Assembly (NCBI GenBank): GCA_025716815.1
Contig: JAIXMN010000001.1
Location: forward strand, 62,001 to 126,000
DNA length: 64,000 nt
Source of the DNA: Dichotomocladium elegans
Taxonomy: Eukaryota > Mucoromycota > Mucoromycetes > Mucorales > Lichtheimiaceae
Reading direction: 5' to 3'
How positions within the stretch are numbered: the stretch's first letter is position 1; the number at the start of each line of letters is the position of its first letter. A program made the position numbers and the translations under genes. Shown here piece by piece: positions 1 to 11,953 of the stretch. The notes below the pieces were generated by a model. It worked only from the letters and a program-made list of their open reading frames with translations, ran no database searches and was not told where the DNA came from.

Positions 1-1812
1 CCGTTGCTTCGAGATGATTGACATACCACAAGTGGTGAAAACTAAGAAATGTCGAGCAGATTCACCAGGCAGTGTTGCCAAGTCATCGAATTTAAAAGGG
101 ACACCCGGTATCTCAGTGATCTCCAGAGCCTCGCCTAGAGATGGGAGTCGATTTGAAAGCTCGCAAAAACTGATATCATTGCCCTATGATGCAGTTTAGA
201 GATATCAGTCACACCCACATCTTCCCAACTTACCAAAACAACCATCTTTCCGGTGTTGGGGCATGCGGTCCCAATATATTGCTCATTTCCCTTCTTCTCG
301 GCGAAAAGAAACACAGAATCCTTATACAAGCATTTGCTGATGACTGGCTGATTCGAAATTGGCCCTTGAAGGACAACGGGAGGTGTGCGAACGTGGACCA
401 ATTCCAACGCGTTGGGTGTCATGTTCGCTGTTACTTCCGACCCATACTTGTAATGAGAGAAGTATAGCCGGCATCCAGTAGAGGTGACCGCCACCAGTTG
501 ATACGTTTTAGATTCTACCGACGTTGTCGGATGTATCGAAACAATCTTAAAGGAGTTACTGTCGATAAATGGAGATGCCGGACACATGGTATGTGCACTA
601 GCACAGATTTGAGATTGCTTCGCGACATGGGTGAATGAATTGCCATCCTCGCCAAGATAGGTGACCTAGTCCAGTCAGTCACATTATTTCCTGAGCTTGA
701 TGTTACAGCATTCTTACCTGAATGGTTGCGCTTCCGTATACTTGATATAAAATGCGACCCTCCGCATCAGTGGCAATAGCAGTACACGGATCTGAGCAAG
801 GCAATGAGCAAAAGATTCCAAGAAAAGCACGCGTGCCGTAAGTTTCCTACCATATGTAGCGCCTAATAGGTAGCTATAGGACGACGCTCCCGGTCTTGCG
901 CGCTTTGTGCATTTGCTGGTAAACCATCCTTCCTCTCTCTGAGTAGCAGATTAGTTCACTTTTATCCGGTAATTGCGTCTTTATTCTCGATCCAATTCCA
1001 CTCACTCTGTACTCGAGCTCCCAAACTCGGCCAGCATTACTGAGCATAAATATTCTGCCGTGTTTTGTACCGATGATGGTTGTCATTAGTTCACCCGAAG
1101 AGGGAGTGAACATGTGGGTTTGATAAAACGTGACAGACGGGGCTTTGCCAGCAACAGGTGTGAATGAAACGGCAGCAAGACTGATTTGCTGAGTAGTTGC
1201 AATAACTAGGACGTGAGTTATTGATGGGTTGAATATATCGTTTTTCGCTTTCACAAGTGCGACGCCTACGATGGGATAGGTGTCTTCATACGTAGTAACG
1301 TCTTTCCTGCAAAATGCCATCAAAAGCCAGCTGTTATTTTTTTCCTGTCACAAGAAGTAACCACACGACATTGTACCTTTCAATATAATCCCAAAAGTAC
1401 AGCACATTGTCAACAGCAAAATACGCACGGCTAATTTCAGGAAGGATACCGGCAGCATTGCCAGGTTTCCCTATATGAAGGATGTCAGTAACGAGAGATC
1501 GGCATTTATGGTGCATGTTGCCGGGTTTTACATTTTTGCATTTGTTGCAGCGCGTCTGGAGGTAGGCTGAAGCTCTGTTGTGAGATGAACGGGAGGACGG
1601 CTTGCTTTTGAGGAAATTCATAAGATCCTGAGCTGGATGCTGCAATTCAAAGGAAAAGCGTCAGCGGGACAAAGTGGTTAAAAAAAAAAACTAAAGTTTT
1701 GTTAACCTTTGAATGAGGTGCTTAGTGTGTTGCCACTTGCAGCACGATCTAATGTTTCAGAAGCCTTGTTGGCAGCCTTGACTATTTCCTCCGGACACTT
1801 TTGGTCAGGCAT
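1..1812 (-). CDS. Nucleoporin NUP155/NUP170-type, N-terminal part (3' end outside window)
   Basis: Structural nucleoporin of the inner ring of the nuclear pore. The encoded part is the N-terminal beta-propeller region. Exon 1 starts with MPDQKCPEEIVKAANKASET (ATG at 1810-1812). Introns with gttaac...cag, gta...tatag and gtac...gcag ends join it to an exon carrying GILPEISRAYFAVDNVLYFW, the hallmark segment of this family. Further on are LVIATTQQISLAAVSF, GTKHGRIFML, LVAVTSTGCRLYFS and, at the left edge, LPGESARHFLVFTTCG, all in family order. The gene runs off the window start, so only about 500 residues are seen. A longer frame opens upstream (ATG at 1962), but its extra N-terminus is low-complexity and probably untranslated. 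The gene is divergent from the WD40 gene at 2609. Family assignment is by remembered similarity and is strong. Confidence 0.85.
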
Positions 1813-2608
1813 TGGATAAGATCGATGAGCGGAAGGAATGCTAAAAAACGAAAACGAGGCACTGCAGGCATTTTTGGGATTTCGCGTTTTTGGGTGACTT
1901 CTCTCTTGGCTTATAATTGATAATCTTGCGCGGCTTTCACGCTCTCTACTGTTTCTCTCCAAGTGACATAAAGATCTCCACTGTCATTTGCTGTCTCTTT
2001 CTCTGTGTCAATGTCGACAGTTCGATCTTGTCGTACACGAAGCAAAATGCGCTGGGACTCCTGATGCCCATTCCACGGCCGTGGCTACCCTGCCTCCCAA
2101 AAGTTGGCCTTTCTCTCTTTCGTTTATCTGCAGTTCGGTATAGGATGTCCCACTCCATTATTTGGACTCTCATCGAAGAAAAATGCCAAGAATTCATCGC
2201 TCCCTGGGGCGAGCGCGATGCAATCATGGGAAGGACATGCGTGTAGTGAGTCTCTCGGCGCCTTATCTTGGTATCTGCGATTCCCAGCATCAGTACACTT
2301 TTGTGTTTCGTACAGTCCACCATAACTCCTATTGTGCTATGAGTTTGTGGCCACCCCCCAACCCGCTCCAATCCATGACCAATTCCATACGTCAGAGTAT
2401 TTGCCTTCCGCAGATGAAAGGTAGAAGGAGAGTTGCTTCGTATGCGTGTTTTGGATCAAAAAGCAGTGGAGGAAAGACGAGCAGGACGCCGGTATGATTC
2501 CATTGGACATTGCTTCTATACTCCGAAATACGCGCTGCTGCTGTTATTTCCCCGTCTGAACTTTTTTTCTTTTTGTTCAGTGGTGGAAGCGGAGAGAAAC
2601 ACTATACC
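1813..2608. promoter_or_regulatory. Divergent intergenic region, NUP155-type / WDR92-type
   Basis: About 800 bases separate the two start codons. Several open frames of 60-141 codons exist on both strands (for example 1946-2371 minus) but none is recognisable. A plausible 5'-UTR intron for the plus-strand gene is gtatga at about 2491 to ttcag at about 2580. No distinct promoter motif was identified. Confidence 0.4.
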
Positions 2609-3928
2609 ATGGGTCAACTGACAAAACTAGTGGATCGCGATGTACCTTTCACACCCTATAATGTTCAATGGATACCGAAATCGGTGCGCTTATGTGCTGT
2701 AGGAGCAACGAATCGCGGCGCAGGCACCATCGCCGTTTATCGGCTCAATGGGAAGCAACTGGAATTAGCGGGCGAGGTACATTGATACAACATAGCGCAG
2801 CGGGTTAGCAAAAGCTGATGCCATGGTGCATTGGATTGGATCGGGGGTGGGGAATGGACTGTAAATAGAATGAAATACCATCACCTATCCGATGTTGTAC
2901 CGTGGGAGTTATGGACATATGTCTGCGCCAAATCGCAACGGGCAACTTCGAGGGAGACTTACAACTATGGTAGGTCCCGATGATACATTGATGCTTCCAA
3001 CTTTATTGAGAAATGTTGAAGGGATCCCGATCGATTAGAAATTCCGATTGCGTCTACACGTGCGCACAATACAATTATAAATATGGTGGCCGGATCTGTT
3101 CCCGAGTTTTTGACATGCAGTAGAGATGGTAGGCGTCATAGGAACGCGAATTGAGGGGAACTAAAAAAATGGAATTACTGCCGCCACTACTACTCTGTAG
3201 GGCTTGTCAAGGCATGGGACGCAAGAGATCTTGAGAAGCCTGTGTTTACAGTGCGACACGACTCTCCGAAGGATGCCTGGTCAGTCGCTTTTGGTAAGGG
3301 GAATTGGTTGCGACATGTAGTGGGGACATGGGTATTGACGTTGGGGCAGGTGGAGAATCGAAAAAGATAGTGGGTGTCGGCTTTGATAATGGAGATTTCG
3401 AGCTCTACGATCTTCGAACGGCGCAGTACATGTGGAAGACCAATGTCGGATCGGGGGTAAGCGTCGAAGGCAATTTCATAGAAGGAACTGCTGCTGTAAG
3501 TGACGCATAGATATGTTCCATCGAATTTGCAGATAGCAACACTGCTGTCCTGAGTACGTTGAAGGGATTGCATATCGTCCAGTTTGACCGCGAGCCTGTC
3601 ATTCAAACCTTAAAGGTACTTGTCATTGTCTTCTTTGTTCGACTGCGATATCCTCTTCTCTTATCATCGAAAATAATGCACCTAGACGTTCAATGACACT
3701 ACCATGTGGGCAACTTCTCACCTGCCTCAAAACCCACGCTATTTCGGAGCCGTCAGTGGGGATGGCATGTTCCGTGTATGGGACCACCAGAATACTGGGC
3801 AGCCGGTGGCAGCACAGCAACTGGAAAAACACCCCATTGTCTCCTGCAGTTGGAACCACGAGAAAAAAGGGCTTTTTGCATGCGGATCATTCGCACAGAC
3901 AATCAAAGTTGGCTTCGCACAGATTTAA
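2609..3928 (+). CDS. WDR92 / DNAAF10 (Monad)-type WD40 protein
   Basis: Seven exons join in phase: 2609-2776, 2869-2969, 3022-3128, 3201-3293, 3350-3456, 3511-3615 and 3686-3928, giving 307 residues. The product is a compact WD40 propeller aligning end to end with animal WDR92: VQWIPKSVRLCAVGATNRGA, IRCCTVG, IATGNFEGDLQLWD, EFLTCSRDGLVKAWDARD, DAWSVAFG, VGVGFDNGDFELYDLR, ICSIEF, then HLPQNPRYFGAVSGDGMF. It is about 50 residues shorter than the human protein, missing an insertion between the last two blades. In animals and algae WDR92 works with R2TP/prefoldin-like chaperones to preassemble axonemal dynein. A fungus of this type has no cilium, so another client is implied (inference). All introns are GT-AG of 52-92 nt. 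Its stop lies 10 nt from the stop of the convergent adenylate cyclase. Confidence 0.85.
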
Positions 3929-3938
3929 TAAAACGCTA

Positions 3939-6900
3939 TTAGTTGAGATTGGCATACACCTGTAGGGCACGCAAAATATATGTGGCATCTGTTTCTATAA
4001 TATCCCCAAGCTTCTCGAGAACTCCTGCAAAGCGGCCGACCTGTTGAAGATAAAGACTCGAGGCAGCATTCTACATAAACGCGTTATTACGCATGCATGG
4101 GAAGACCGCTAACGAGGAAGTACTTTACCTCAACTCGCGCAACAAAGTTTTCCATCATCAGCATCAGCTCCTCGTCAGACGCATCTTCTTTTATATGTTT
4201 CTCTAATATCTGTCCAAGCCCCGTGACATCCCTTGTCTGGCTGTTCGATGGCTGGCATTCGATGTCTGTGGAAGGATATTTGCTACCCGCTTGGCTCCGA
4301 CAATTTGCAGTTCCAGATGTAATCAGCTCAAGCCTCAGTGTGAGATTGCTTAGTGCGCACACAAGCCCAGGATCAATGGTCCTGAGCCCGACAGACATGT
4401 TCACCGGTACATCAGGAATATTAGTTATCTCTGGTGCAGCAGTGATGACATTGGTTTTTTCGATTCGGCCTGCTAACTGGTTGGGGAATACAAAACTCAA
4501 AATCTCCGGTGTTTCCAGGCCCTTGAGTCTTCTCTCTCCGAGCTCGACCACATGAAAACCCAAGCGCTTGAGTTGCTGAATATCTCTCGCATGGCTTGAT
4601 CCAGGTCCAGCTACACCTACTTTGAGCTCGTCAACCTCACCATCATCATCAAAAACCCCGGGAAAGTTGCGGAGCGCTGCTACAACATCAGACGATACAC
4701 ATATTTGGCCACCGTCTGCCGAGTTACTGATTCGGCTCGCCTTATTCACTACCGGCCCGAAATAGTCCATTCGATTCGTAATTGGATTCCTCTCATATAC
4801 GGGCGAACCCCAGTGGATTCCCATACGGACCGAGAGCCCACGATATATGATAACGTTGTCTTTCTCGATCTCACGCCCATCCTCGGTCGCTAGGATACCC
4901 GCCGGCCAGTCAACCTCGAGAAGCTGAATCTGTACAGTGAAGCACCACAAGAGAGCTGATGTGATGTTCTGAAAGCAAACCATAAACGCATCGCCTTCTG
5001 TCTTGACTTCGTAACCACCGACATTTCGAAGACTACGCCGCATAACTGCATCATGAAGCTTGATGGCTGATCGCATGTTTTCCGGTTGCGTTTCCCAATA
5101 ATGGGTCGAGTTTTTGATATCTGTAAATACCAAAGCGAGCTGATTGATGGGCGGTGGCACCTCTCGGTCGAGCCGCGCAAGAGTCTAGGACAATGGTGAG
5201 ACGCGATCTCTTCGCTCTCTTTTCATCTTCTTACATACCGAGTCACCGAGACTGTCATCCTTGCCTCTACGCTTGTACTTCCCAGACAGTACGTCATCCA
5301 TAACAATGTTGTTGTTTCCTCGCCTTTGGTGCGGCTTTCCAAACAAGTCACCAACATTGATGATCATTACCATTATGCTTTCTTCAACTCCGTACATGAT
5401 TGCAAAGTCGCGGAGTTTCTGTGCAGCTGCCATCAAATCATCTTTCTCAGTCCGGGCTATATCGACTGCGGCTTGGTATGACATCCGATTCCAGAGTCCC
5501 CGCGATGCCATGATAACAAATTCGTCGTCTTCCGTCAGATCGATGGAAGATACATAAGGATTGGCATTGATAGCCGGAATATACTGGAGGTACCCAAAAC
5601 CACGCGATATATTGACTTCATTATTGAGCAGACCGTCATTAGAAACGTATCCACCAGCTGCCCGAATGCGGGACGTTTCGCTCGGGTTCAGCGGAATGTG
5701 CTTCTGGGTCAGTTCGAACGCCTGGCCATTGTTACGTGATATTACTGCAACAGCATCTCCCACGTTCGCGACATAGAGTTTAGAGCCGGCAAAATAGCAA
5801 ACAGTGGCCGATGCACCAGAATCTTGTTCGTTCAATGAGTTTGATACGCCTTTGACCAATGCCAGAAATGTACGACGTAAAGCCGAAACAATAGTGTCGT
5901 CTTGTTTGATTCGTCGTATCTCGTTCATGAAATAGTAGTGAAAATGGTCGTTCAGAAACTTGGTTAGCTTGCATCCAGCTTTTGACTTTTTATGCCCATC
6001 GAATAATCCAAAAAGGCACTCATCCTCTCGATTGCGAAAGCGTGGGATGACCAAATCCCATGTTACCAAATGATCGCTTGGCCCGAGCCAGTCTGCGATT
6101 CCGTATCCCATTGAATTCACTTCAGACGGAGATGTTCGGACGCGACGGTCGTTGTACTCTTCAAGGATAGACACACCCAGCATTGTGATATCCATTAGTC
6201 CGAGCACACGCAGTCGTGTAAGGGCGCTGAAATCTGAAAGCTCTTTTTCATGCTGGGAATTAACGTCTGATTGCGATCGCTTGATTTCGAGACGCTTGTT
6301 CCCGGATAGATTAAGGTATTTGAGACCCAAGTTCCAGTTCCTGCAGCACCATCCAATAAATTAGACGGCTGCACGGTGTATCACCCTCTTAATCATAAAA
6401 ACTCACCAATTCCAGTCATAAGGCCAGTTCCAGATGTTATACTTGAGCATGTTATTTCCCACATCCAGCACGAGAAGTTTCCTTAACTTGCCAATTTCGG
6501 CCGGTAGCGTCTGTAACTTGTTTCCGTTCACAGCAAGCACCCGAAGATAGCTCAATTTCTCAATGTCATCAGCAGGGAGTGATGTCAGGTGGTTGCCAGA
6601 CAGATAAAGCTCATAGAGATGCTGATGGAAGAACCCTTCTGTCGGTGCTTCCGTAAGATCATTGAACGATAAATTGAGCGTCCGGAGCTCTAAAAACCAA
6701 GACAATGGCGACCAGACCTCATCTGTAAGACGATTATCGCCAAGGAACAAGTAACGAAGTGATGCCGCCAATGGTGGCGGATGATTGCGTGGATTCGAGA
6801 AAAACGAGGGAGGATTAAACTGTGGCGATCCTGGACGTTTCCCTTGGCTTACGTCTCCGTTTGGAGCCGTGGTCGGTTGCTGACATGCAAGTTCCAGATC

Positions 6901-9707
6901 AGCGTATGGTTGCGGAAAAGATTGAAGAAGGTTCGAGGAACAGTTGAAAATTTGGAGAGAACCCAGAAGCCAGATCTCGCTCGGAAGAGTCTTTAGATTA
7001 TTCATCTGAAGTTCCAAGCGCTGAAGTTGTCGCAACTCCGAGAGTTCCACTGGCAGGGAGTCGAGCTGGTTGCCTTGGATAGATAGACATGTCAATTTTG
7101 ATAAAAGACCGATGCTGGCCGGGATTGTTGTAAGTGTATTGTTGTCCAGGACAAGATTTTCCAGAGACACCATATGCTGAAAAAGTTGATCAGGTACCAT
7201 CGATAGTTTGCAGTGAGAGAGGTTAAGATCTGATATTGAGTACGCATAGGACGGCTCAATCCTGAAGTCTGTGAGCCTATTCTTAAACATATCGAGTTTC
7301 CGCAATGACTTAAACGCGAAATTGACTATTGGGACCGAATTGTAGCCAACCAAAAGTACTTCGAGTGCAGGCAGTAGCGTAAGCGCTTCAAGATCGCTGA
7401 TAACATTCTGCCGAATGTCCAGGCGTTGCAGTTTGACGAGTAGTCTAAATGAAGGCGGGAGAGACCCTACTAATCGATTTGCAATCGCATCGAGATGTAC
7501 CAAATTCCGGAGGTTCCCAATTTCATCCGGGAAGGTTGTAATCTTGTTGAAGCTAATATCAAGATTTCGCAGGTTACGGATCTGGCAAATGACTTCAGGA
7601 AATGAGGTCAACGAGTTGTTTGATATAACTAGCGTTGTTAGCCATCGAAAGTCGGCAAAAAAAGCAGGCAAACTCTCGAGGAGGTTGTTGTACGCATATA
7701 GCTCTTTCAAATCTGCGAGGTCACACAGATGGGCATGCTGTAGATCGCGCAGACGGTTCCCTGATATATTCAGTTGTTCTAGGCGTCTAATATGGCGTAT
7801 TGAAATCGGTAGCGTTGTATATTCATTGTTGGCAAGGGAAAGATGCGTGAGTCCTGTGCACATTTGAATAAAATCTATCGGGATCTCCATTAAAAGGTTC
7901 CTGGAAGCATCAAGTGACGTAACCTGGGATGCGCTTTTGTAAAGAAAGATAGGGATTGTCTTCAGATTTCGTCCCAGGAGATCAACGTGTCCTGTCACCA
8001 CGAAGCCTGGGTCTTCAAATGCTGTCTGGGTAAGATTAGGGCCGAGTACAAAGCGAAGAAGATACGAGTTATCCTCAAGCCCAAGGTCTTCTATACGATC
8101 CTGATTCGTGTACCCCATTTGTTCAAAGAGTGTCTTTTGGATCTGAAGTGGACGCTCGTGTGGCTGTAAGACCCGATCTGCAGGAGGAACGTAAATCGAT
8201 AGTTATGTTAGAGCTATCGTTTAATCATACCAAGTTCATGCATGCGCAGATATAGGTTGTATTTTGTCATATCCGTCATGAAAAACTTCCCAGCGAGTTT
8301 TTGCAGCAATTCATTTGTGCTGGTGTGGAGCGGTAGTTGCAATGTGCCAAACGTAGCATCTGGTCTAAAGATTCTAATGCAAAACTATATTCTAGTTAAT
8401 ACCGACGCTTACTGAAGAAAATCCCCAGTGGGTTTCATACATTTTTTTGTGGAATATCAAACTCTTTTTGTTCGTCCATGGGAAAGTCATCGAATTCAGG
8501 CACTTCATCCTCAATCTGCGCCGATGATCCCGTAATATTCACAGACTCTGTGATAACTGCGGGTTGAACAGCCCAGCTATCAGGAGGTGCCCACTGCTCG
8601 GTTTGCGCATTATATTCTAGACTTTGAAACTTTTTTGTCACTCAGCACACCATAATGTTATAGAAGAAGTTATGGCATGTCCTACCTCTCCAGCAGGAAG
8701 AGTCTGGGATGCTAGTATGGATTTATTGGCGTCCAAAGAGGAGTAATAATCGAGGTTAACGATCCCATCCATGCATCCGAAATTCTGATCCACTAATTCG
8801 AGTTCTCAGTATCAAATGTCCCGGTATATGATCCACACCAAATCTTACACTCGAGCTCCTATGAATAGTTGTCATGTTAAAGAGTAGTTCATATTGTAAC
8901 TATCGGCCAATTTACCTTGAGCGCACGTGAACTTATTGTTGCTTTACCTCGACGATACGGGTGTATACCGTCTCGGTCTTTTCCTTTTTTCCCAACCGTC
9001 TTCTTGTTATGTAGAGCGCCAGGATTACCTTCGGCGGTTGAATTATCATTTGTTTGTGACCTCCCTAGGCGTTCGCCCATTGTTTTTCGCGATGCAAAGG
9101 CAGGGTTAGACGTATTGCTCGACAAGGCCGATGAGCTTGTCGACGCACTGATCGATGAGGTTGCAAAAGACGCCACGGGAGGCGTCGACAAGGACGGATT
9201 CAGCGCGCCTCTAACTACACCAGTCGGAACACTTTCGGAAGATTGCTGAGAGACTGCTCCGAAGGTGTAACAGAAGCGAGTTAGTACAACCAAGTCTTCG
9301 GCGTGGAATCGATAGCTGTTCGCCAACCTTTTTTCTTCACAAAGCGACTGAGGATATGTCTACGCTTTGATTGGGATATTTGGGTAGGGTTCGAATCTAA
9401 AAGGGCTTTCGCATCAGAATAAAAGACAGACGAAGGCATAACCAGAAACTCGCATTAAGTCTGGTAGAGTACCTGTGTATGCGTTTTCGGTAGCTTCGGG
9501 ATCATCGGATTGTCTGGTTCTGGTGAACCCCGAGTGCTTCAAGCCCCTGTCATCTGAGCCGAGATGTCGTTGAGTCCATCTGCTATTCGGTGTAGCACTT
9601 GACGAGATGGAAGGGCAGGGACTTGGGTGTTTCGGAACTAGACCGGTTGTGTCAATGGAGTCTTGAAGGAATGACTGACCATCATAGGAACGCCGACGTG
9701 GGTGCAT
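3939..9707 (-). CDS. CYR1: Adenylate cyclase (RA-LRR-PP2C-like-class III cyclase), fungal Cyr1 type
   Basis: Makes cAMP from ATP at the inner membrane in the Ras/cAMP-PKA pathway. Eleven exons keep phase: 9473-9707, 9328-9396, 8916-9256, 8849-8858, 8686-8792, 8441-8629, 8231-8384, 6407-8177, 5239-6340, 4129-5184 and 3939-4070, giving 1721 residues. Order: low-complexity Ser-rich N-terminus; Ras-association domain at about 318-410 (RIFRPDATFGTLQLPL); about 20 leucine-rich repeats; PP2C-like domain at about 960-1325; class III cyclase at about 1330-1680 with VFTDIKNSTHYWE, KTEGDAFMVCF and DYFGPVVNKASRISN; then a short helical tail. The PP2C-like part reads DGHKKS and ASRGLWN where active phosphatases have DGHGG and SDGLWD, so it is probably catalytically dead, as seen in related cyclases. 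ATG 9707 was chosen; an in-frame ATG at 9743 adds 12 residues. The fourth exon is only 10 nt. Confidence 0.92.
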
Positions 9708-10300
9708 TGTAGCAGAACAAGGTAGAGCTGTTGTGGCGTACAATCAGTTTTAAAGCCGGAAAAGGGGCTGTTAGTTGCTGTTATGTTGGTGTTGTTGTTA
9801 TTGTTGTTTCGCAAGCTCTTTTGAACGTTAGCTCCACAGATATTTGCGACGGTGGCAGACTATGAAGTCTTTGCGAAGTGGAGATGTCGAGCGAGAGGAC
9901 TGATAGCACGAGTGAATAAGGAGACAAGTGCCGATGGGCATTTGAATAATGATGCGCCATTTAACCCCTGGGACATTATCAACAGTATGAGATGTGAGAA
10001 ATCGCTTTCCACTATGCAGCCTACGAGTTGGGGGGAGGGGGTTGGGGGTTGGATTGCGCGCATTCAAACAACTGTTGTCTCCAATGATAGCAGCGGAAAT
10101 TCGTACACGGGCAATAAGAGCACAGAAAAAGGTCAATCAAGAGCCAATCATCTTATACCATAGAAGCGCTTAATGGCGCTGTTTGTTCGAATTCGTTTCT
10201 AATTGGCTGCTTTAACCATTCATTTTGCGCGTGGTTGGGATGGCGGAAGAAGGCCCTCCCACCCCCAAAGCATTCTTCACTATTATCTTTGCTTAAAAAT
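9708..10300. promoter_or_regulatory. Divergent intergenic region, adenylate cyclase / FIP1
   Basis: About 590 bases between the two start codons. It contains a TGTTGTTATTG-like simple stretch near 9785 and a G-rich stretch near 10030. No gene or clear motif is seen. Confidence 0.4.
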
Positions 10301-11900
10301 ATGAATCCCCACAATGACGTTGAAGACGACGATGTCGATGAGTTTCTATACGGAGATTCGGCAGAAGACGACAAAAAAGCTTTCAAAGACGCTGCAATGA
10401 GTAATGCTGCTGACGACAAATCAATGACTCCTGTGGATCAATCAACAGTGAAAGGTACACTTCAATCGATTTTCCATAACGAGCCTTTAATAGACAAATC
10501 GCCTACATAGCTCAAGAAGACGATGAAGATCTCTATCAACTATATCGCGGAAGTTCAGCGAATGAGTCAGTAATCTCTACAATTAGCCTTCGCTCATACT
10601 AAACTTTTTTTTTGTGTCCCATGTAGAACACAAGAAATCAGTACGAGGTATTGTGCACTCGATCGTATTTTTTCTTTGACAAATGACTCATACCTGCTAC
10701 AATGATAGACAAGACATGGAACTTGACGACGAAGATCCTGACAAAGCTGCGCAATCCAATAGTGCCGAGGGTTTGGACAATGAGGAGGACAGTGACGATG
10801 TAAGTATCATGTTATGTACGCTTGCTATTCAAATGCCAACGGTGTTCATTTATATAGGACCTTGAAATTATTCTTGAGCCAGAGGAAACCGATTCTTCAC
10901 AGTAGGATTATGATTTTCTGGAAGAAAACATAGGTGTTGATTGATTTACAACAGAGCAGCGGTGGCGAGCGCATCCGATACCGACAAGAGTGCCAATGCA
11001 CTTGTCAATATCAAGCCCGGACAACAGGGGAAAGCATCTTCATTAGCAACATCAAGCACACCTCAAGTTGGAAGTACATCATCAGGCGGCATGACAAGCG
11101 CTGGTAAAATGACCGGTGCTTCGGGTGGAATCAACTTGGAAGCAGTAGGAGAATACAATGGCACATCAATTACCGAAGTCGATCTCGATTCGCTGGAAGA
11201 CAAACCGTGGAGGAAACCAGGTATCAACTAAAAAAAAAAAAAAGCGGATTAGGAGCTCACTCTGGATGCTGATTATTATCTTCCCCAGGCGCGGATATCA
11301 CAGATTACTTCAACTATGGTTTCAATGAAGTGACATGGAGGGCATACTGCGCTCAACAGAAGATGCTGAGAGAAAGCAGAAAGGTGAAATACAGATCAAT
11401 AAGAAACGTATTTCATCTCATCGTACCTTGTAGATAATGGGTGACATGGATATGAGCGATTTCATGCCAATGGGTATGATGATGCCACCGGGGATGATGG
11501 ATGGAAGTCTGCCGATGGGTATGCCTAACGCGATGATGGGTATGCCGCCGATGGGCATCCCGCCCCATGTCGGAATGGGTTCACCTTCTTCAAGTGGCTC
11601 AGGACCAGTGCCAATGCACAACGCAGTTCCACGGGGCAGTGGAAGTTTCGGGATGCGCGGCGGTCGACCAGGAAACGCACAGATGGGTAAGTTGACGGCC
11701 ATGCTACAAGTATCACTAGAGAAGCTAACACGTTGTAGGTCGATCATCCAATCGAGCAGATGGCAATAATGAAAGGAGTGGAAACGATCAGATGTGAGTA
11801 TCGACGAAAGTCGATCTTTCGTATTGATATTCATCAAATATATACGTGTAGGAATGGATCATTCTTTTGGCCGCAAATGCAACCGTCCTTCTTTCCATAG
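10301..11900 (+). CDS. FIP1: Pre-mRNA 3'-end processing factor FIP1
   Basis: Subunit of the nuclear cleavage and polyadenylation factor that links poly(A) polymerase to the complex. Translation starts [19 protein letters not shown]. The acidic N-terminal half is split into several small exons (for example EEDSDD joined to [15 protein letters not shown]). The diagnostic Fip1 motif spans two exons near 11170-11385: [14 protein letters not shown], then [20 protein letters not shown]. Downstream is a Met/Pro/Gly-rich tail (from about 11437) and a last exon ending [15 protein letters not shown] with a stop at 11898-11900. All introns read as GT-AG of roughly 50-80 nt. Its end is 53 nt from the end of the convergent golgin gene. 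Confidence 0.9.
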
Positions 11901-11953
11901 GCGTTGATTTGCATATCAAAATAAAATACAATGCCTCTATACTTTGCAATAGT

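Noticed and set aside
1946..2371. 141-codon minus-strand frame between NUP155- and WDR92-type genes
   Set aside because: Plus-strand frames of similar length overlap it, no family is recognised, and the position fits a divergent promoter.
2895..2970. Apparent frameshift in the WDR92-type gene
   Set aside because: A different frame gave a YGHMSAPN-like stretch, but the frame RCCTVGVMDICLRQIATG aligns without gaps to the family and continues through both splice sites, so the gene is intact.
9385..9400. tRNA B-box-like GGTTCGAATC
   Set aside because: No A-box at the right distance, and it falls in a coding exon of adenylate cyclase (DSNPTQ).
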